Assembly (NCBI GenBank): GCA_965153455.1
Contig: OZ234501.1
Coordinates: 3,224,001-3,288,000, forward strand
Source of the DNA: Sphagnum compactum
Taxonomy: Eukaryota; Bryophyta; Sphagnopsida; Sphagnales
Length of the DNA: 64,000 nucleotides
Reading direction: 5' to 3'
Under the pieces are notes generated by a model. The model worked only from the letters and a program-made list of their open reading frames with translations. It was not told the origin of the DNA and did not search any database. Of the stretch, positions 12,091 to 23,448 are shown piece by piece. Position numbers and translations under genes: made by a program. Numbering within the stretch: the stretch's first letter is position 1; each line of letters starts with the position of its first letter.

Positions 12091-14029
12091 TTTTTGAAGC
12101 ATTTCATTGGAACTTCTTTTGTGTGTCTATGCATTTTACTTTTGTGATAATGTACCACGCTATGTTTTAAATTGCTAGTTTATTGCCACTGATAAACTCC
12201 CATGGGAACACAAATATAAAGTTTTACATAGATTTTCCCACCAACATTTTTTCTAACGATCACATTATCAAATGTTATTAAACATTTTGTTAAATTACCA
12301 CATAAACATTACATGTCACTTATCTACTAATTTACATGAATGTGTTTGAATGAAATTTGTATATTGACAAATTGTCGTATCGTCAATATCACTATGTGTG
12401 AACCGACCTTAATTTTCATGTCGAATTGCCCCTTTAGCACTAAACCTAATTGTGAGACTTCATTGATTTCACAATACATATGTTTCAAATTGTGCAACAC
12501 TTAGCAACTATTAAAATAGGGAGCAAGCACAGTTAGGCCAATTATTGTTGGCCTATGGCCTAGCCTATGGCCAAACCTCACCTTGCATTCTTTTTAATAC
12601 AACAAGATTCAATTGTCAAGGATTTGTGAAGCATTAACAACTAGAATACCAAGGTTTCGCCTTTCCAACCTATCATGTCCAACTCACAATATTTATGTAT
12701 TTATGCAAATCAATAAGTATATCAGTGATTATTATGTCCATAGGTAAGTAAATAGTACTAGTAGTTAGATACATGTGAATGGTTAATACACAACTTATGA
12801 CCACAATTATATATTGGAAAAAAATACAATGAAAAAATGTTTCATCATACCATCCATCTTGCATGGTGTATTGGTGGGTGTTGGTTCCTTTTGCGCACAT
12901 TCTATGCATTATCATAGCACACTTTATGCATTATTAGAGGTTCTATCTTCCTGATGAGTTTTTATGTCTTATTATTATAGGTAAACATAATTATTTGAAG
13001 AAAACATATTTCATATAAAGGGAGAAGAAGAAAGGGGAAAAAAAGAAAGAAGAAGAGGCCACTACCTCACCAAATTCTCATCACATTCAACTTTTTGCAG
13101 GCTAACAATGTGAGGTTAAAAGCTAGGAGCCATAAGGTGTTAATCTAGCTATCAAGTGATGTCGAAGTTTAAAAACAAAACAAAACAAAATTGGAAATAT
13201 ATCAAGTGGACCATTTAGGGCACTCATAGGTTGGCCAAGGTGGCTCAGTTCTGGTGTGCCTCCCAAGTTGACCTTTTGCTTTTGCAATGAGCCATTTTGA
13301 TTGGCCTATTTCATATTAAATAGTGAAACATTGGGAGGTCCCACAAAATAGAAGTTCTTACATAGACTACTTCACTCAAAACCATATTTATTACTTTGTA
13401 CACTGGTGTTTACAAACCATAAAAAATGAATTCACATGCATTCACTCCCTGCTCCTTGTCTCCACGAAAGTGAGATTTCCCAATTATGCGAATAAAACTA
13501 AAATCTTTATATCCCATTCACCCAAAAGAACTTGCCAAAATTAAAACATTTACAGAAGACAAGTGTGCTTGTAAACATCTTTCAAATTCTCAACATGACA
13601 ATGTAAATTTTTTTTTGAGTTTTTGGCAAATTTGAAAAATCATATTTAATGCCTAACTAGCTAGGGAAACAATTTGGCATTTTGACAAAGTTGCAGCTCC
13701 CAAACCTTAGAAACTACTTCAGTTTTTATTTCGAATTTTGAAAAAACATTTACCAGTTATGAGAAAGCTAATACCAACACTAGTTCCCACATTCACATTT
13801 CACACCATCATCTTGTAGAGTTATATACCCCATGTCAAGTAACAATCGTGAGTTTGTAGCAAACTTGTGTGATCTTGGGGTTAGGTAGTTGCCTAGAGAC
13901 TTCCCAAATACTGTTGACATGCTCATTAGTAGTGTTTTCAATCAATGAAGTTTTTGCAAAATGTGATTCAAAATTACAATTTAAAAAATACTTTATTTCT
14001 GGGGGTTATAATTGCCAAAAGTAATATAT
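12091..14029. other. No recognised gene
   Basis: The stretch is AT-rich, with short chance ORFs (60-80 aa) and a purine-rich run near 13,020. Nothing supports a coding or RNA gene. Confidence 0.5.
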
Positions 14030-14160
14030 ATTTTTTCCCCACCAAATTGTTATATCAGATTTCTATAAATATAAAAGGAAGATCAAAAAATTGTGCTTCA
14101 TATCTGGTTTATGACCAGATTTGGCTAAATACTCCTATGGATGAACACCACTTAGGTTGC
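14030..14160 (-). repeat. Interspersed palindrome-core repeat, copy 1
   Basis: Reverse-complemented, this reads GTTCATCCATAGGAGT, then TTAGCCAAATCTGG, then TCATAAACCAG. That matches the copy at 17,344 position by position (CAATCATCCCTAGGAAGAC, TTAGCCAAATCTGG, CTATAAACCAG). It is a non-coding member of the family described under the 42,860 copy. Confidence 0.65.
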
Positions 14161-14389
14161 ATAAAATAATCTTAGAAAGACTACTCCTGTTACTGAGGGA
14201 GTTTGTGGGTTTGTGTGTGTGTGTGTGTTTTCTTTTTGTTTTTGTGGTGAATTTTCAACTTTTTTTTTACTTGAAAAATGGATTTGGACACGGACACATA
14301 CAAATATTTTTGTAAAAGAAACCGTAATTCTCCAGATTAAAAAAAAAGAAAGTCTTAATTTTGACAACAAGTTCCAGTGTGTAGTTAAA

Positions 14390-14505
14390 ATATATAATTA
14401 TTTAAATCTTTTTCTATTTTCATTTTTGGTCCATAGGAAAATTTGGCTAATCTTCTTGTGGACGATCGCCAGTTTGGCTACATCACAAAATTGGAAAAAA
14501 TAAAT
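14390..14505 (-). repeat. Interspersed palindrome-core repeat, copy 2
   Basis: Reverse-complemented, it runs from a T-rich start (CAATTTTGTGATGTAGCCA), through AAACTGGCGATCGTCCACAA, to TTAGCCAAATTTT. The T-rich edge with CACAAAATTG on the plus strand is shared with the copies at 32,810 and 38,325. It abuts a GC-rich island that begins at about 14,505. Confidence 0.7.
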
Positions 14506-14900
14506 AAAACCCCCCGCTGGGACTCTGACTCACTCTTTTGATCAGCGGCTGTACCTGAAAATTAGGGCCCTAATTTTCAGGCCTTGAAAACCCACCGGCT
14601 GACGAGGACTGTCGGTGCCGCACTAGTTTTGCGGCCACTTGTGCCTTCATGATTCGTCCCTATATTTCAAGAACGACTCTTTTTGGGGCTCAATTCCATC
14701 GCCCTTTCTCCACTCGGCTGGCCGTGCGACCGCTGCTGCCAGTGCCGAACTAGTTTTGCGGGCGTTTCATTTCTAGATAACGCAATTCTGTTACTACTTA
14801 CACGCGGCAAGTAGACACAACCAAACCCTAAATTTAAAAAGTAATTAACAAAGCCATTCCCCTCTCTTTGTCTGATTTCCCTCATGCTACTGGTGAGGGG
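14505..14900. other. GC-rich island without a recognisable gene
   Basis: The island stands out from its AT-rich surroundings and has many CG dinucleotides. It contains a perfect 26-bp palindrome at 14,555-14,580. It also holds a direct repeat of about 30 bp (GTGCCGCACTAGTTTTGCGG at about 14,615 against GTGCCGAACTAGTTTTGCGG at about 14,742). An AACCCTAAAT word lies near 14,825. The base composition resembles the leader regions of the genes at 43 and 57 kb, so it may be a promoter or 5' region whose gene is lost. I could not find that gene. Confidence 0.45.
14555..14580. repeat. Perfect 26-bp palindrome
   Basis: The half-site CTGAAAATTAGGG is followed at once by its exact reverse complement, with the centre between 14,567 and 14,568. 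No poly-U tract follows in either direction, so it is not an obvious terminator. Confidence 0.95.
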
Positions 14901-16229
14901 TTTAGGACCTGGGCTTGGGGATTTCGATTTGGGCAGATTCCTTTTCCTTTTTTTGACTTTTGGGCGTTGTCTCGGCTTTGGATGTTAGTCCTCTCTTAAT
15001 GCTTCTCCATTTCCTTTCTGGATTGGTTGTTTTTTTGAGTTTTTTTTAAATTTTGTTTTGAATTCCAAAAAAGGGCTGCCATTCATGCACATATTTGTTC
15101 TTGAAAAAAATGGCCCAAAGTTGCTGGAGGGAATTTCTTAAAGGGTTTTAGATTACTAGATATAGAGGGTAGGTTCTGGCATGTCGCCAATATACAGCAG
15201 GGTTCCAAAAATTTAAGGCCTTATTTTACTGCTAAATAATCAAAACAATGAACTAATAAAAAAAAACCTACTAAACCACTTATTAGTACACTATTTTGAC
15301 TTACCTGGATGGGAACCTCCAAGACCAGAATTTTATTTTCAATTTTGTGATGTGGAAAAATTTCCCCCAAAAAATGTAAGATTAGTCCAAGTTTACACTA
15401 GAAAAAAAGGACAAAATCTTTTTTCTGAGGTGGTGGTGGGGCTCTTCTGTCTACGCAGGTTTGCATGAGCCCCAGTTTCAGGTAGTGTTTTTTTTTACTG
15501 GCGAATTATCGCCAGATATCTACTTTTCTGAAAGGGTAGCTACCATTACAAAGGGAGAAAAGAGGTGGTTAATCGCCCTAAAAGGGACAGAAAACTGTTG
15601 TTTTTAGGGAGGACGTCGCCACATTTATGTCTACTGGCTACCGTTTTAAAGAGTTCCTTGAAATAATGTTGTCAACCTGGCGAAATCTGTCTGACTCTGC
15701 TTAGGGGTGGTGCTCATCACCCTGGCTTCATCACGAAATTTTTTAAACAAACAAAACACTGTAGACTAGTTGGCCGGTTCAGAAGATACTTTCTAAATTT
15801 GGAGTTAACCTACATTTGGAGGCAGTGCTCTTCTCTTTTGTTGATGTATTCTCCTCATTTTATCCCATGCTTTGGCTAACATTAAATTGTCATTTATATA
15901 AATTAAAATGGTGTGTCGCATTGAAGTCACTTTGCTTCTATTTTGTGGAGTGGAGGGTCACACAGATATTTCTAATAGGTGACCCCTTGCTCAGTTTCAA
16001 AAATTCTGATGATGGATGGTCCAATGAAAGTGGCTCCTTCAAAGCAAAATTTTAAAAACCTTGGGTTGCACCCCACACTAATCACTAGAATCAACAATAT
16101 ATGTACACCATCAATATGGTGCCATATGTGTGGTTGACTATTCAGCTATGTTTGGAGTTTGGACACTCTTTAATGACTTAAGAAAAGCTATTCCTAGAAC
16201 ATTGGTTGTTTTTTCCATTGTACTCAAAG
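14901..16229. other. No recognised gene; TGGCGA-type repeat debris near 15,480-15,720
   Basis: CTGGCGAATTATCGCCAG (an imperfect hairpin, about 15,500), a CTGGCTACC word (about 15,635) and a CTGGCGAAATCTG word (about 15,678) resemble the tail of the interspersed palindrome-core repeat. Otherwise nothing is recognised. Confidence 0.4.
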
Positions 16230-17110
16230 TAAGAGTGATTCTAGTCAAAGAAGGGGAGTTGTGCATTTTTTAGTAGGGTAATAATAGTAAAGTCTTTTTA
16301 TATGTCCCCTTGGCCAAGTGTCCCAATCAGGATATTTTCTTTCTTTGTCTTTTCAGAAGGGGTGTTGTTGGGTTATTCTGTGTAGGGTAAAGCTGGGGCT
16401 TGCCCGGAACAAACACTGGAGCAAGAAACAAATCCCCTTGTATGTGGATTGGATGGAACAAAGCAGTCACTGCGCAAGAGTGCATGATTCAATAAATCAA
16501 GTATGCCCACTTTGTGAAAGGGAGGTTGGATCCATCATTCACAGATTTTGAGAATGTGAGTATGTGTAGATTGCTTGGGAGTTTGTGTGGGAAATTTTTA
16601 ATTGACTTGTGTATGGAAATGCCTATGATAGGCCTGTAACTCCTGTGCAATGGAAACACAATATATTTGTGACCAAAGTTCCTAGGAGGTTTTAGTGTGT
16701 GGAAAGTGTCCAGTATTAGTCCAGTATTAGTTAACGGCCTTGCATTCGTGTTATGGACCCTATAAATTGAGAGGAACGACAAGGTGTTTAATAATGTCCA
16801 GCGGCATGCTCATAAGCTTTAGGGAATTGTGTGGGAAGATTTGATTGAATAGGGGAGAGCCATGTGAGATAGATGTGGGAAGACAATGGTGAAATGTTCG
16901 ATTGTCGAACAGAAGCAATTTTCGAAGGAGTTGATAGAATTTGGGGAAGACATTAGGTTATGTGCACTGAAGTTGGTAGGTTTTTTAGGTGGTGCCATAA
17001 CTGGCCCAAGAGAGGTTTTATTAGCTGGGTTGTTGTCTTAAGCACGGTGCTGCGCTCCCCTGTTGCTGGGGTCTGCTGTGTTCCAGTTTTTTCACAATGA
17101 AGTTCTTCAT
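16230..17110 (+). mobile_element. LINE (non-LTR retrotransposon) ORF2 3'-end relic with zf-RVT-like motif
   Basis: In the plus-strand frame the segment around 16,390-16,620 reads as a basic stretch with NKHWSKKQIPLYVDWM. It then has CPLCEREVGSIIHRF and, after one stop, ECEYV and AWEFVWEIF. The C-x2-C ... H-x(n)-C-aromatic pattern and the following tryptophan-rich segment are typical of the zinc-binding domain that follows reverse transcriptase in plant LINEs. Further fragments (a conserved-looking tail around 16,900-17,060 with RWCHNWPKRGFISW) continue to about 17,110. Several stops and frameshifts make it inactive. No upstream reverse transcriptase domain was found, in line with the usual 5' truncation. 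Confidence 0.6.
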
Positions 17111-17343
17111 TTGTGCCCCAAAACAAAAATTAGTTTTGTTTTTTGACAGTTCCCCAGTTAAAATAAAATTACTTAGAGGCCCCACTCAAGAAGGCGAAGG
17201 TACCTTTGTAGGTGCTGGTTAAGGCTTGTGACAATGATTGGCCATTTGGTGCTTTTGCTGGAAGTCTGTCCTACTTCCAATGGCCCTTTGGAATTTGAAC
17301 TTTGAATCTCCAATGAGCCTCTACAAATCAGTGTTTTTTTGTT

Positions 17344-17640
17344 TGTAGCCAAACTGGCTATCATCCATAAGAACATGTAGAAAAAGTGGCAATCATCCCT
17401 AGGAAGACTTAGCCAAATCTGGCTATAAACCAGAAATAAAGTACTAATCTTTAATCATCCTTACATATTTTTGGCTACACAATGAAAACGTAGTATACAT
17501 ATCTGGCAATTTTTACTTCCCCCCCCCCCCCCTCACTTTTGGCAACTGAAAACTTACAAAATTTACTAAATTTTTTTCGAATTTTTAATTTTTAATTTCT
17601 CTTTTCGGCGAAAACTTTCCAGCAAAAGTAACACTGCTGC
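17344..17640 (+). repeat. Interspersed palindrome-core repeat, copy 3 (longest, with tail)
   Basis: It contains TAGCCAAACTGGCTA (17,347-17,362) and TAGCCAAATCTGGCTA (17,410-17,425), separated by ATCATCC/AATCATCC arms. A long tail follows with TTTTTGGCTACAC, ATCTGGCAATTTTT, a C12-13 run near 17,521 and TTTTCGGCGAAAA. The tail order (TTGGCTAC, then TCTGGC, then GGCGAAA) recurs in the 42,320 and 42,860 copies. It is non-coding. Confidence 0.7.
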
Positions 17641-19199
17641 AAATTATTTGAGCAACTTTTGAGGGAAAAGGAGTGGAATGGGGAGGACAATTTAAAAATT
17701 GGGCGGGGGGAGGGAGGAGACAAATCACCTAGTCACTTAACTTATTTTTGACTTCCGATCTCCTTTGGATATATTTCCATGCAGGTTTTAATCCAAAAGT
17801 GCCCTAGTGTTTCATGTTCATGCATTTACATCATGTCGTTCATCTATGCTGAAATGGGAAACTTGAGTTATGACGAATGGCCCACCAGTCCACTGAGAGA
17901 TCCACCTGCACACCCACTGCTCTTTTTCACATCATCAACATAAACTAACACAGAGAGCACAGCAACAACTGTGGCCACCTTTGGGGTACCAAAGACAAAC
18001 TTGTTTTTATCCAGAAAATCAAACCACATGGTGCTCATGAGGAATAGCCAAATGGCGCAAAGGCAGTCAGGTTGGTAGACACATCATCATATCTTGATCC
18101 CTGATAATGGATTTCCTTAATATAGGCTATTGTGGACAAGGGCTTTTTGCAATACAATGTCAAGCAGGGACTTTTAAAAGCATTACAAAGCCCATGTTTT
18201 AGGAGGCCTCATTGATCAAACAGACCAAAAGAAGCCATGAATGTGTGTGGCTGTATGCGCGGGTGTATTTGACAACCTCCATCAATGGATAAGGAAAAGG
18301 ATAGGGCAATCCTTCCTTCCGGTCCTGCAATCTGGATCAAAACCAACATTCGGAGCACAACCTGATTGAATGGCATGCATTATGCTGCCATGCGGTTGAG
18401 AATTTGTACAATATAACAATTTGTTGTTCACTGCCGAAATTGTTGTGTCCAGCCAGACCATCACCTCACCCCCACCTGCGCAAAAGAAACAAAGTCTTAT
18501 TTACAGGAAAAAATGGGCCAGCATCCACACGGGCACCATGAAGGATGGATGGAAAGTGATCAGAAAACCATTTTCTGCTGGGTTCCAGTTCCCTTGCTAC
18601 CCATGGTGAATAGCTCATTTGGTTTCTTTTGCTACCTACCTAGTAATTACCAGGGTGAGGTGGGTATTTGTTTTTTTTGGGTTATAGTGGGGTCTGGGCA
18701 TTTGAAAATAAAATATTCAAAGAGCTGCCTGGATCCAGTTCTTTATTTCTAGGAGATTTAAAAAATTGCCCAGGTTCAGGTCTTGGAAATCCATAGAGGG
18801 GTGATTATGAGATGGGGGCAAGGGTAGGGTATGTGATTAGTCGGGCATAAGGCCCAGTTTTTTAATAGAAACCCAAACATGTACAAATAGGTTCTTTATT
18901 AGGGGCTTTGGAAGACCCCTTTAAAAATTGTACATGTCGTGTCTTTATTAATGTCCTATAAGGCCAGGTCTTTAAGGCTTTGACAAATAGTCTTGAATCA
19001 AAGTGCAAAACCACACCTCAATGAGGTGATTGTCATGGTTGTCATTGAAGCTAAAAAAATTACAATCCAACTATTGGTTTAACTCCAAAAAACTATATAA
19101 TATGTGAATTAGAATGTGAAGGTTTTAAAAAAAAATCAGGTTTGGTGGTTTTAAGTTTTAGGCAAGTCTTCTAAACCTTCCCATTCCATCGTCCATCCA
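17641..19199. other. No recognised gene
   Basis: No protein relic, tRNA or repeat structure could be supported. ORFs of about 60-80 aa are short and without recognisable motifs. Confidence 0.5.
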
Positions 19200-19615
19200 A
19201 CCTTCAACTCGACACACATGTAGACTATAGATTGGAAACATAAAAAACAAAGACACACATCAAACACACACAATGCATCACACACAAACAAACCATAAAA
19301 AGACATTAGACATTGAAGATGTTGGAAAACACAAATTTCAAACATTGAAGACACAAATAACAACTTCCATTAAAGACATTAACTAAGGACACAACTAGCA
19401 CTAAAATTGACTAATTCAAAACTCAAAGACATTGAAAACATAAGCATTAAAGACACAACACACAAAACTTTTACCTAACATAAAGACAGAAAACATGTAA
19501 AAACATTAGACACAAAGACAAAAGACACTGACACAAAAATATAAAATACATAGGACATTGAAAACACTTAAGACACAAAGATAGAAGACACTTAAAACAC
19601 AATTGCCATTACAAA
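19200..19615. repeat. Low-complexity array of GACACAAA/ACATTGAA words
   Basis: The plus strand is strongly depleted in G and T and built from variants of ACATTGAAGACACAAA over about 400 bp. It lies directly beyond the 3' end of the hAT coding relic (19,763). It may therefore be the subterminal repeat zone of that transposon, where hAT transposases bind. That role is an inference. Confidence 0.5.
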
Positions 19616-19762
19616 TTTCAAACAATTATGAAACATTCACATAGTGGAATGAAATCATAAAAGAGTTGCCCAAAACCCACCACATGACAAATGTTTCCAT
19701 TCATCATTTTCAACCTAGCACAAAACATGAACAAACCACCTCCACATGGGAAATGTGTGGAA

Positions 19763-21310
19763 TTAAGAAGAATCATCCAAGTCCAAAAAATCTTCATTGT
19801 TGACTTGATTTTCAAATTCAACTTCCAACTCTACCACCAAATCTGATTTTGCCTCACATGCAAATGCAACATCAATGGGTTTCAAACAACCAATCCACAT
19901 ATTAGATTGCCAGTTTTTGTGGACAAATATCAACTTGTCCATATTTTCCGTTTGAAGATGACATCTTTGAAATGCAGTCAAAATTCTAGCAACTGAAAAA
20001 AATGTGTTTTGTCTTTATTTGATTAGCAGGGATTTCAAATATATGTTGTTCCAATATAGCAAGGGTTGGAAACTTGTTTTGTTCTTTGTGCCACCAAGAT
20101 AAAGCACATTTGTTGTTTTCAACATCAATTGGATATTGACGAAATCCAACAAGCTCTCTTAACATAAGGTCCCAATAAGTGTTTCCATTTGTTGATGTTG
20201 TTTGAGAAAGATCTTCAACATTGCATTCATATTGTAGATTTTTTACTAGCAAACATTCGCAACTTGGTTGTTTATGACAATAAAGGCAACAAGAGCTCTT
20301 TATCATATTTAGTAACAATAATAGCAACATTTTCATAACCTAAAAATGAAATAACCAACCACATGTTGTTAAACCTTAAATCAAACATCAAAGCCAACAT
20401 ATTATGGCCCCATTTCCTATCAAATGCATGCAAAAAGGAAATAAAGGGTATAAAAACCTCCAAAATCTACCGCTTCATGTAGACCACAAGCCTTTTAATT
20501 CATGATAAAAAAAATCCTCTTACACAGGGCTATTAGAAATAGGTTGGAATGTCAATTCTTTTTAAATATCCTAACAAGTTTATGTAACATACTATAAGGC
20601 ATCCAAAAGGAACCAATGTCCTCAACTTGTCATCAACAATATAAACAAAAATAAAATCACGTTCATGAGTTCAATAAACATGAACAAATTTAATCAAAAT
20701 CACATAATAAAATTTAATTAGAAAGAAAATTCAATTACATTGTTTCAACTTTTCACTAACAAGTTTAATTTTTTAAACTGCAATCTAGATTCAATGCAGG
20801 CGTTGTCCCATGCTTACCTGCCCTTGTCTGACTTTTTGGGCTAGGTAATACATTTTTGGATGGAAAATTGAACTACCTTTATAAATGTAAAAGGTAGATT
20901 AGTGGACATTTTTTCATCTTAGTAGCATATTGCCATACCTTTGAAAGTGCATGTCCAAAACAAATGCCATCAAACGACCCCAATAAGCCCAAATTATTGC
21001 ATGATATAATAGAAGTCAAAGCACTTGCACATGTTTGCAAGTTGGACCCTCCGTCCTTAACAAAAACAAATACCTAGTAGTTCTTGCAATTTAGGAACCA
21101 TATTTGCATCACTTGTGTTTGAAACTTCAAATAAACCAATGGTGACATGTTTTGCCTCCCAATCACTTGAAATAAAATTCACCACAATAACAAAAACATC
21201 TTACACTCCTTTTAACATCCATAAATCAAATCTTATTAGGTGGGAACACAAGCCGTGGACATAGCTTGTATGTTAACCTCTATAACCAAATTGACTCAAT
21301 AGTCCTTGTT
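19763..21310 (-). pseudogene. hAT-superfamily transposase relic, core and C-terminal dimerisation part
   Basis: Reading the minus strand from 21,310, I see ESIWL-stop-RLTYKLCPRLVFP, then FDLWMLKGV and NFISSDWEAKHVTIGLFEV. DGGSNLQTCASALTSI and FDGICFGHALSK follow (about 21,060-20,930). Next come AWDNACIESRLQ, LHAFDRKWGHNMLALMFD (about 20,430), and finally ALSWWHKEQNKFPTLA, IFEIPANQI, KMDKL-like and VHKNWQSN at 19,860-20,110, ending at a stop at 19,763. These are the RNase H-like core and C-terminal dimerisation motif of plant hAT transposases. Many stops and frameshifts break it. Its N-terminal half lies at 22,745-23,409, displaced by an insertion. Confidence 0.8.
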
Positions 21311-21312
21311 GG

Positions 21313-22744
21313 GCCTAAATTAGCTTAACTCAACTTTGATTAGGGGAGTGTAAGACATCTAAAGAAGTTTTGGGGTAACTTTAAGTCCAAGCGAGAAGGT
21401 TAAGATGTGTGTCCTTATCATAGTTGGATTTGGGAGGTGAGCGACTTGGTTAGGATAAAGGGGTGGTAGGCTAGTCGGATTAGGATAAAGCAAGGTTACC
21501 CTGTCCTTGCCCTAGATTGGCTAAACCCATTGGATAAAAAAACATGAACAAGGTGGAAGGTGTTTTTTATAAGATTTTAATAATTAAGGTTAAGGTAGGA
21601 TAGTAACAGTAGCTTCTGCATGAAGTGAAAAAGAGGGAAGTCCTTGCTAACTTCTCCTTCCACTTCTAGAATAATGAATGTGGCATGAGGGGTTGTGAGG
21701 AAGGAAAAATGATGATGTTGATTTTTGAGATTGAAGGGGGATCTTGGCACATCATGAGAAGGTGAGGTAGGTGAAGGGGGCTACAACATCATGGATGAAC
21801 AAGTTTCTCAAGACACATTCAAGTCAACAACCCCCCTAGAAGATGGAGGCAAGATCATCAAGAAATGGTGATGGCGGCTGTTCAAATAAAGGTTTCATGA
21901 ATGTTGTTACTGGAAGCGAATGGTGGAAAAATGGGTAGAGGTGCCTAGGCCTCTTACTAGATAAAGGAAGTAAGAATAGAAAAGGGGGAGGGAGCTTGGA
22001 AAGGGGTTCTCGAACCTAAAAATGGAAAATGAACGTTTGCCCTCTTATGAAGGCAAAGGAAAAGAAACTAAGGGGTTGTCCTACAAAGGAGAACATCAAG
22101 TGTTGTTTTGGGGTGTGGCAAAAAGCCCTTGAGGTGTAGGCGGTAAAAAGATAGGGTTGTTAATAAAAGGAACCAACATAAATATAGGGTTAGGTGTTTA
22201 AATATAGAAAGGAATTAGAGGCTTAGGATTGATGGATGCATTATAACCCCTTTCCTTGAGATGTGATAAATGTTTTATGAAAGACCTATTGAATTCCATG
22301 TATGATGGTGCGTGTATGATTGTTTTTTAGTTTAAGGTCGTGGCTAGTTAAGTTTAAGGAAAGGGGAGGGGGTTTGCAAGTAGAAGTATGATTGTTTCTA
22401 GACTAGACATGAGAAAAATACCAAAGGGGGGGAATTGTTAGAAGGGAGGATTTTGCTTGGCAGAAGCCAAGACCTTTACATTGTGGTGGTTATGTTGTCC
22501 TAAGTAGAAGGTAAAGGAAGGGAGATAGCTTAGGTGAAATGAATATAACCTCAGCTCCCACTTGCCTCTTATTACATTAAGACCATTGCATTTATAGGAT
22601 GATTGCTCAAGGGATTAAGTTGGGAATAATTAGTGGAATACATAAAAGGAAAGGGTTGGAATCTCATTAACAAATTGTGACACCCCCTTGGATGTTTTCC
22701 AAGGGGTAGGGGGGAATGGCTTAGGTCAACATCTCAAGTATGTG
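21313..22744. mobile_element. ~1.4-kb insertion inside the hAT relic, unclassified
   Basis: Transposase similarity breaks in the middle of the conserved motif KGPMPKKIV (ending about 22,760) and resumes with ESIWL at about 21,310, positions that are adjacent in intact relatives. The DNA between is G-rich, without a recognised protein. It contains a polypurine tract (AAAGGGGGGGAA, about 22,424-22,434). Immediately after that comes a 237-bp stretch that starts TGTTA (22,436) and ends TAACA (22,672), like a small LTR. I could not find a matching left LTR or a target-site duplication, so the class is open. Confidence 0.45.
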
Positions 22745-23409
22745 TTAATTTTGTGTTTAACAATCTTCTTAGGCATCGGCCCTTTAATCACAAACAACAT
22801 TAGAACTTCTAAAAAGCCAATTTGAATTGCATCATCTTTCTTAAACTTATTGGTAGTAGAAACGAAACTATAAATTACAGAAGGAGATACATTTAGGCCT
22901 CTTTTATTGGGCTCATGATCAAGTGGGGATCTTGGGGCAAGGTTTGTTTCTTCTTCTAAAAATTGTTTAAATAAACTAGAATGGTTAGATTCAATGTGTT
23001 TTTTCATGGTTGTTATGCCATTTGATTTATGGTATGCAATGAGGCCTTTCCTACATCTTGTGCGCATGGCCAAGATTTCAAGAAGAGTTGTATCATTGTA
23101 ACATATAATATATACACCTCATAATCTAGTTTTGAAACAAGTTGATAGGTAGAATGTCCATGTGACGAAGTTGTTGTAATCTAGCTTCCAAGCCAATTTT
23201 GATTTTTGTAAGTTCTCCAAGTGTATTTCAATGACATGATGTTCATTAATGCCATCAAAATCACCATCAACATTTAGAATCTCCATCTCAAGCCCACCTT
23301 TGTGCGGAGGTTGCACTTTGCCAATATTGTGATTGTTATCATATCTTACAGTTGTTGGAAGAATTTCATTAGTTGAGTTAATGTCACGAGGAATTGAAGA
23401 AGAAGCCAT
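22745..23409 (-). pseudogene. hAT transposase relic, N-terminal part with decayed BED-type zinc finger
   Basis: The frame from 23,409 starts MASSSIPRDINSTNEI and runs through VDGDFDGINEHHVIEIHLEN to 23,119. After a one-base frameshift it continues as NDTTLLEILAMRTRC and KGLIAYHKSNGITTMKKH (about 23,085-22,990), then SPLDHEPNKRGLNVSPS and KGPMPKKIV at about 22,760. The HKSNGITTMKKHIESNH segment is the histidine side of a BED zinc finger. Only one cysteine of the expected pair is left (RTRC). Together with 19,763-21,310 it forms one inactive hAT gene. An in-frame upstream ATG exists at 23,448, but MASSS looks like the ancestral start. Confidence 0.75.
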
Positions 23410-23448
23410 ATAAGTCAATAGAACCAACACAAGATCAATTTTTTTCAA

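Noticed and set aside
14818-14832. AACCCTAAA word as a telomere-like repeat
   Set aside because: It occurs once, not in tandem. It fits a common plant promoter (telo-box) word at best.
22436-22672. Definite 237-bp LTR
   Set aside because: Only one copy with TGTTA/TAACA ends was found and no target duplication was seen, so it is kept as a suggestion within the insertion entry.
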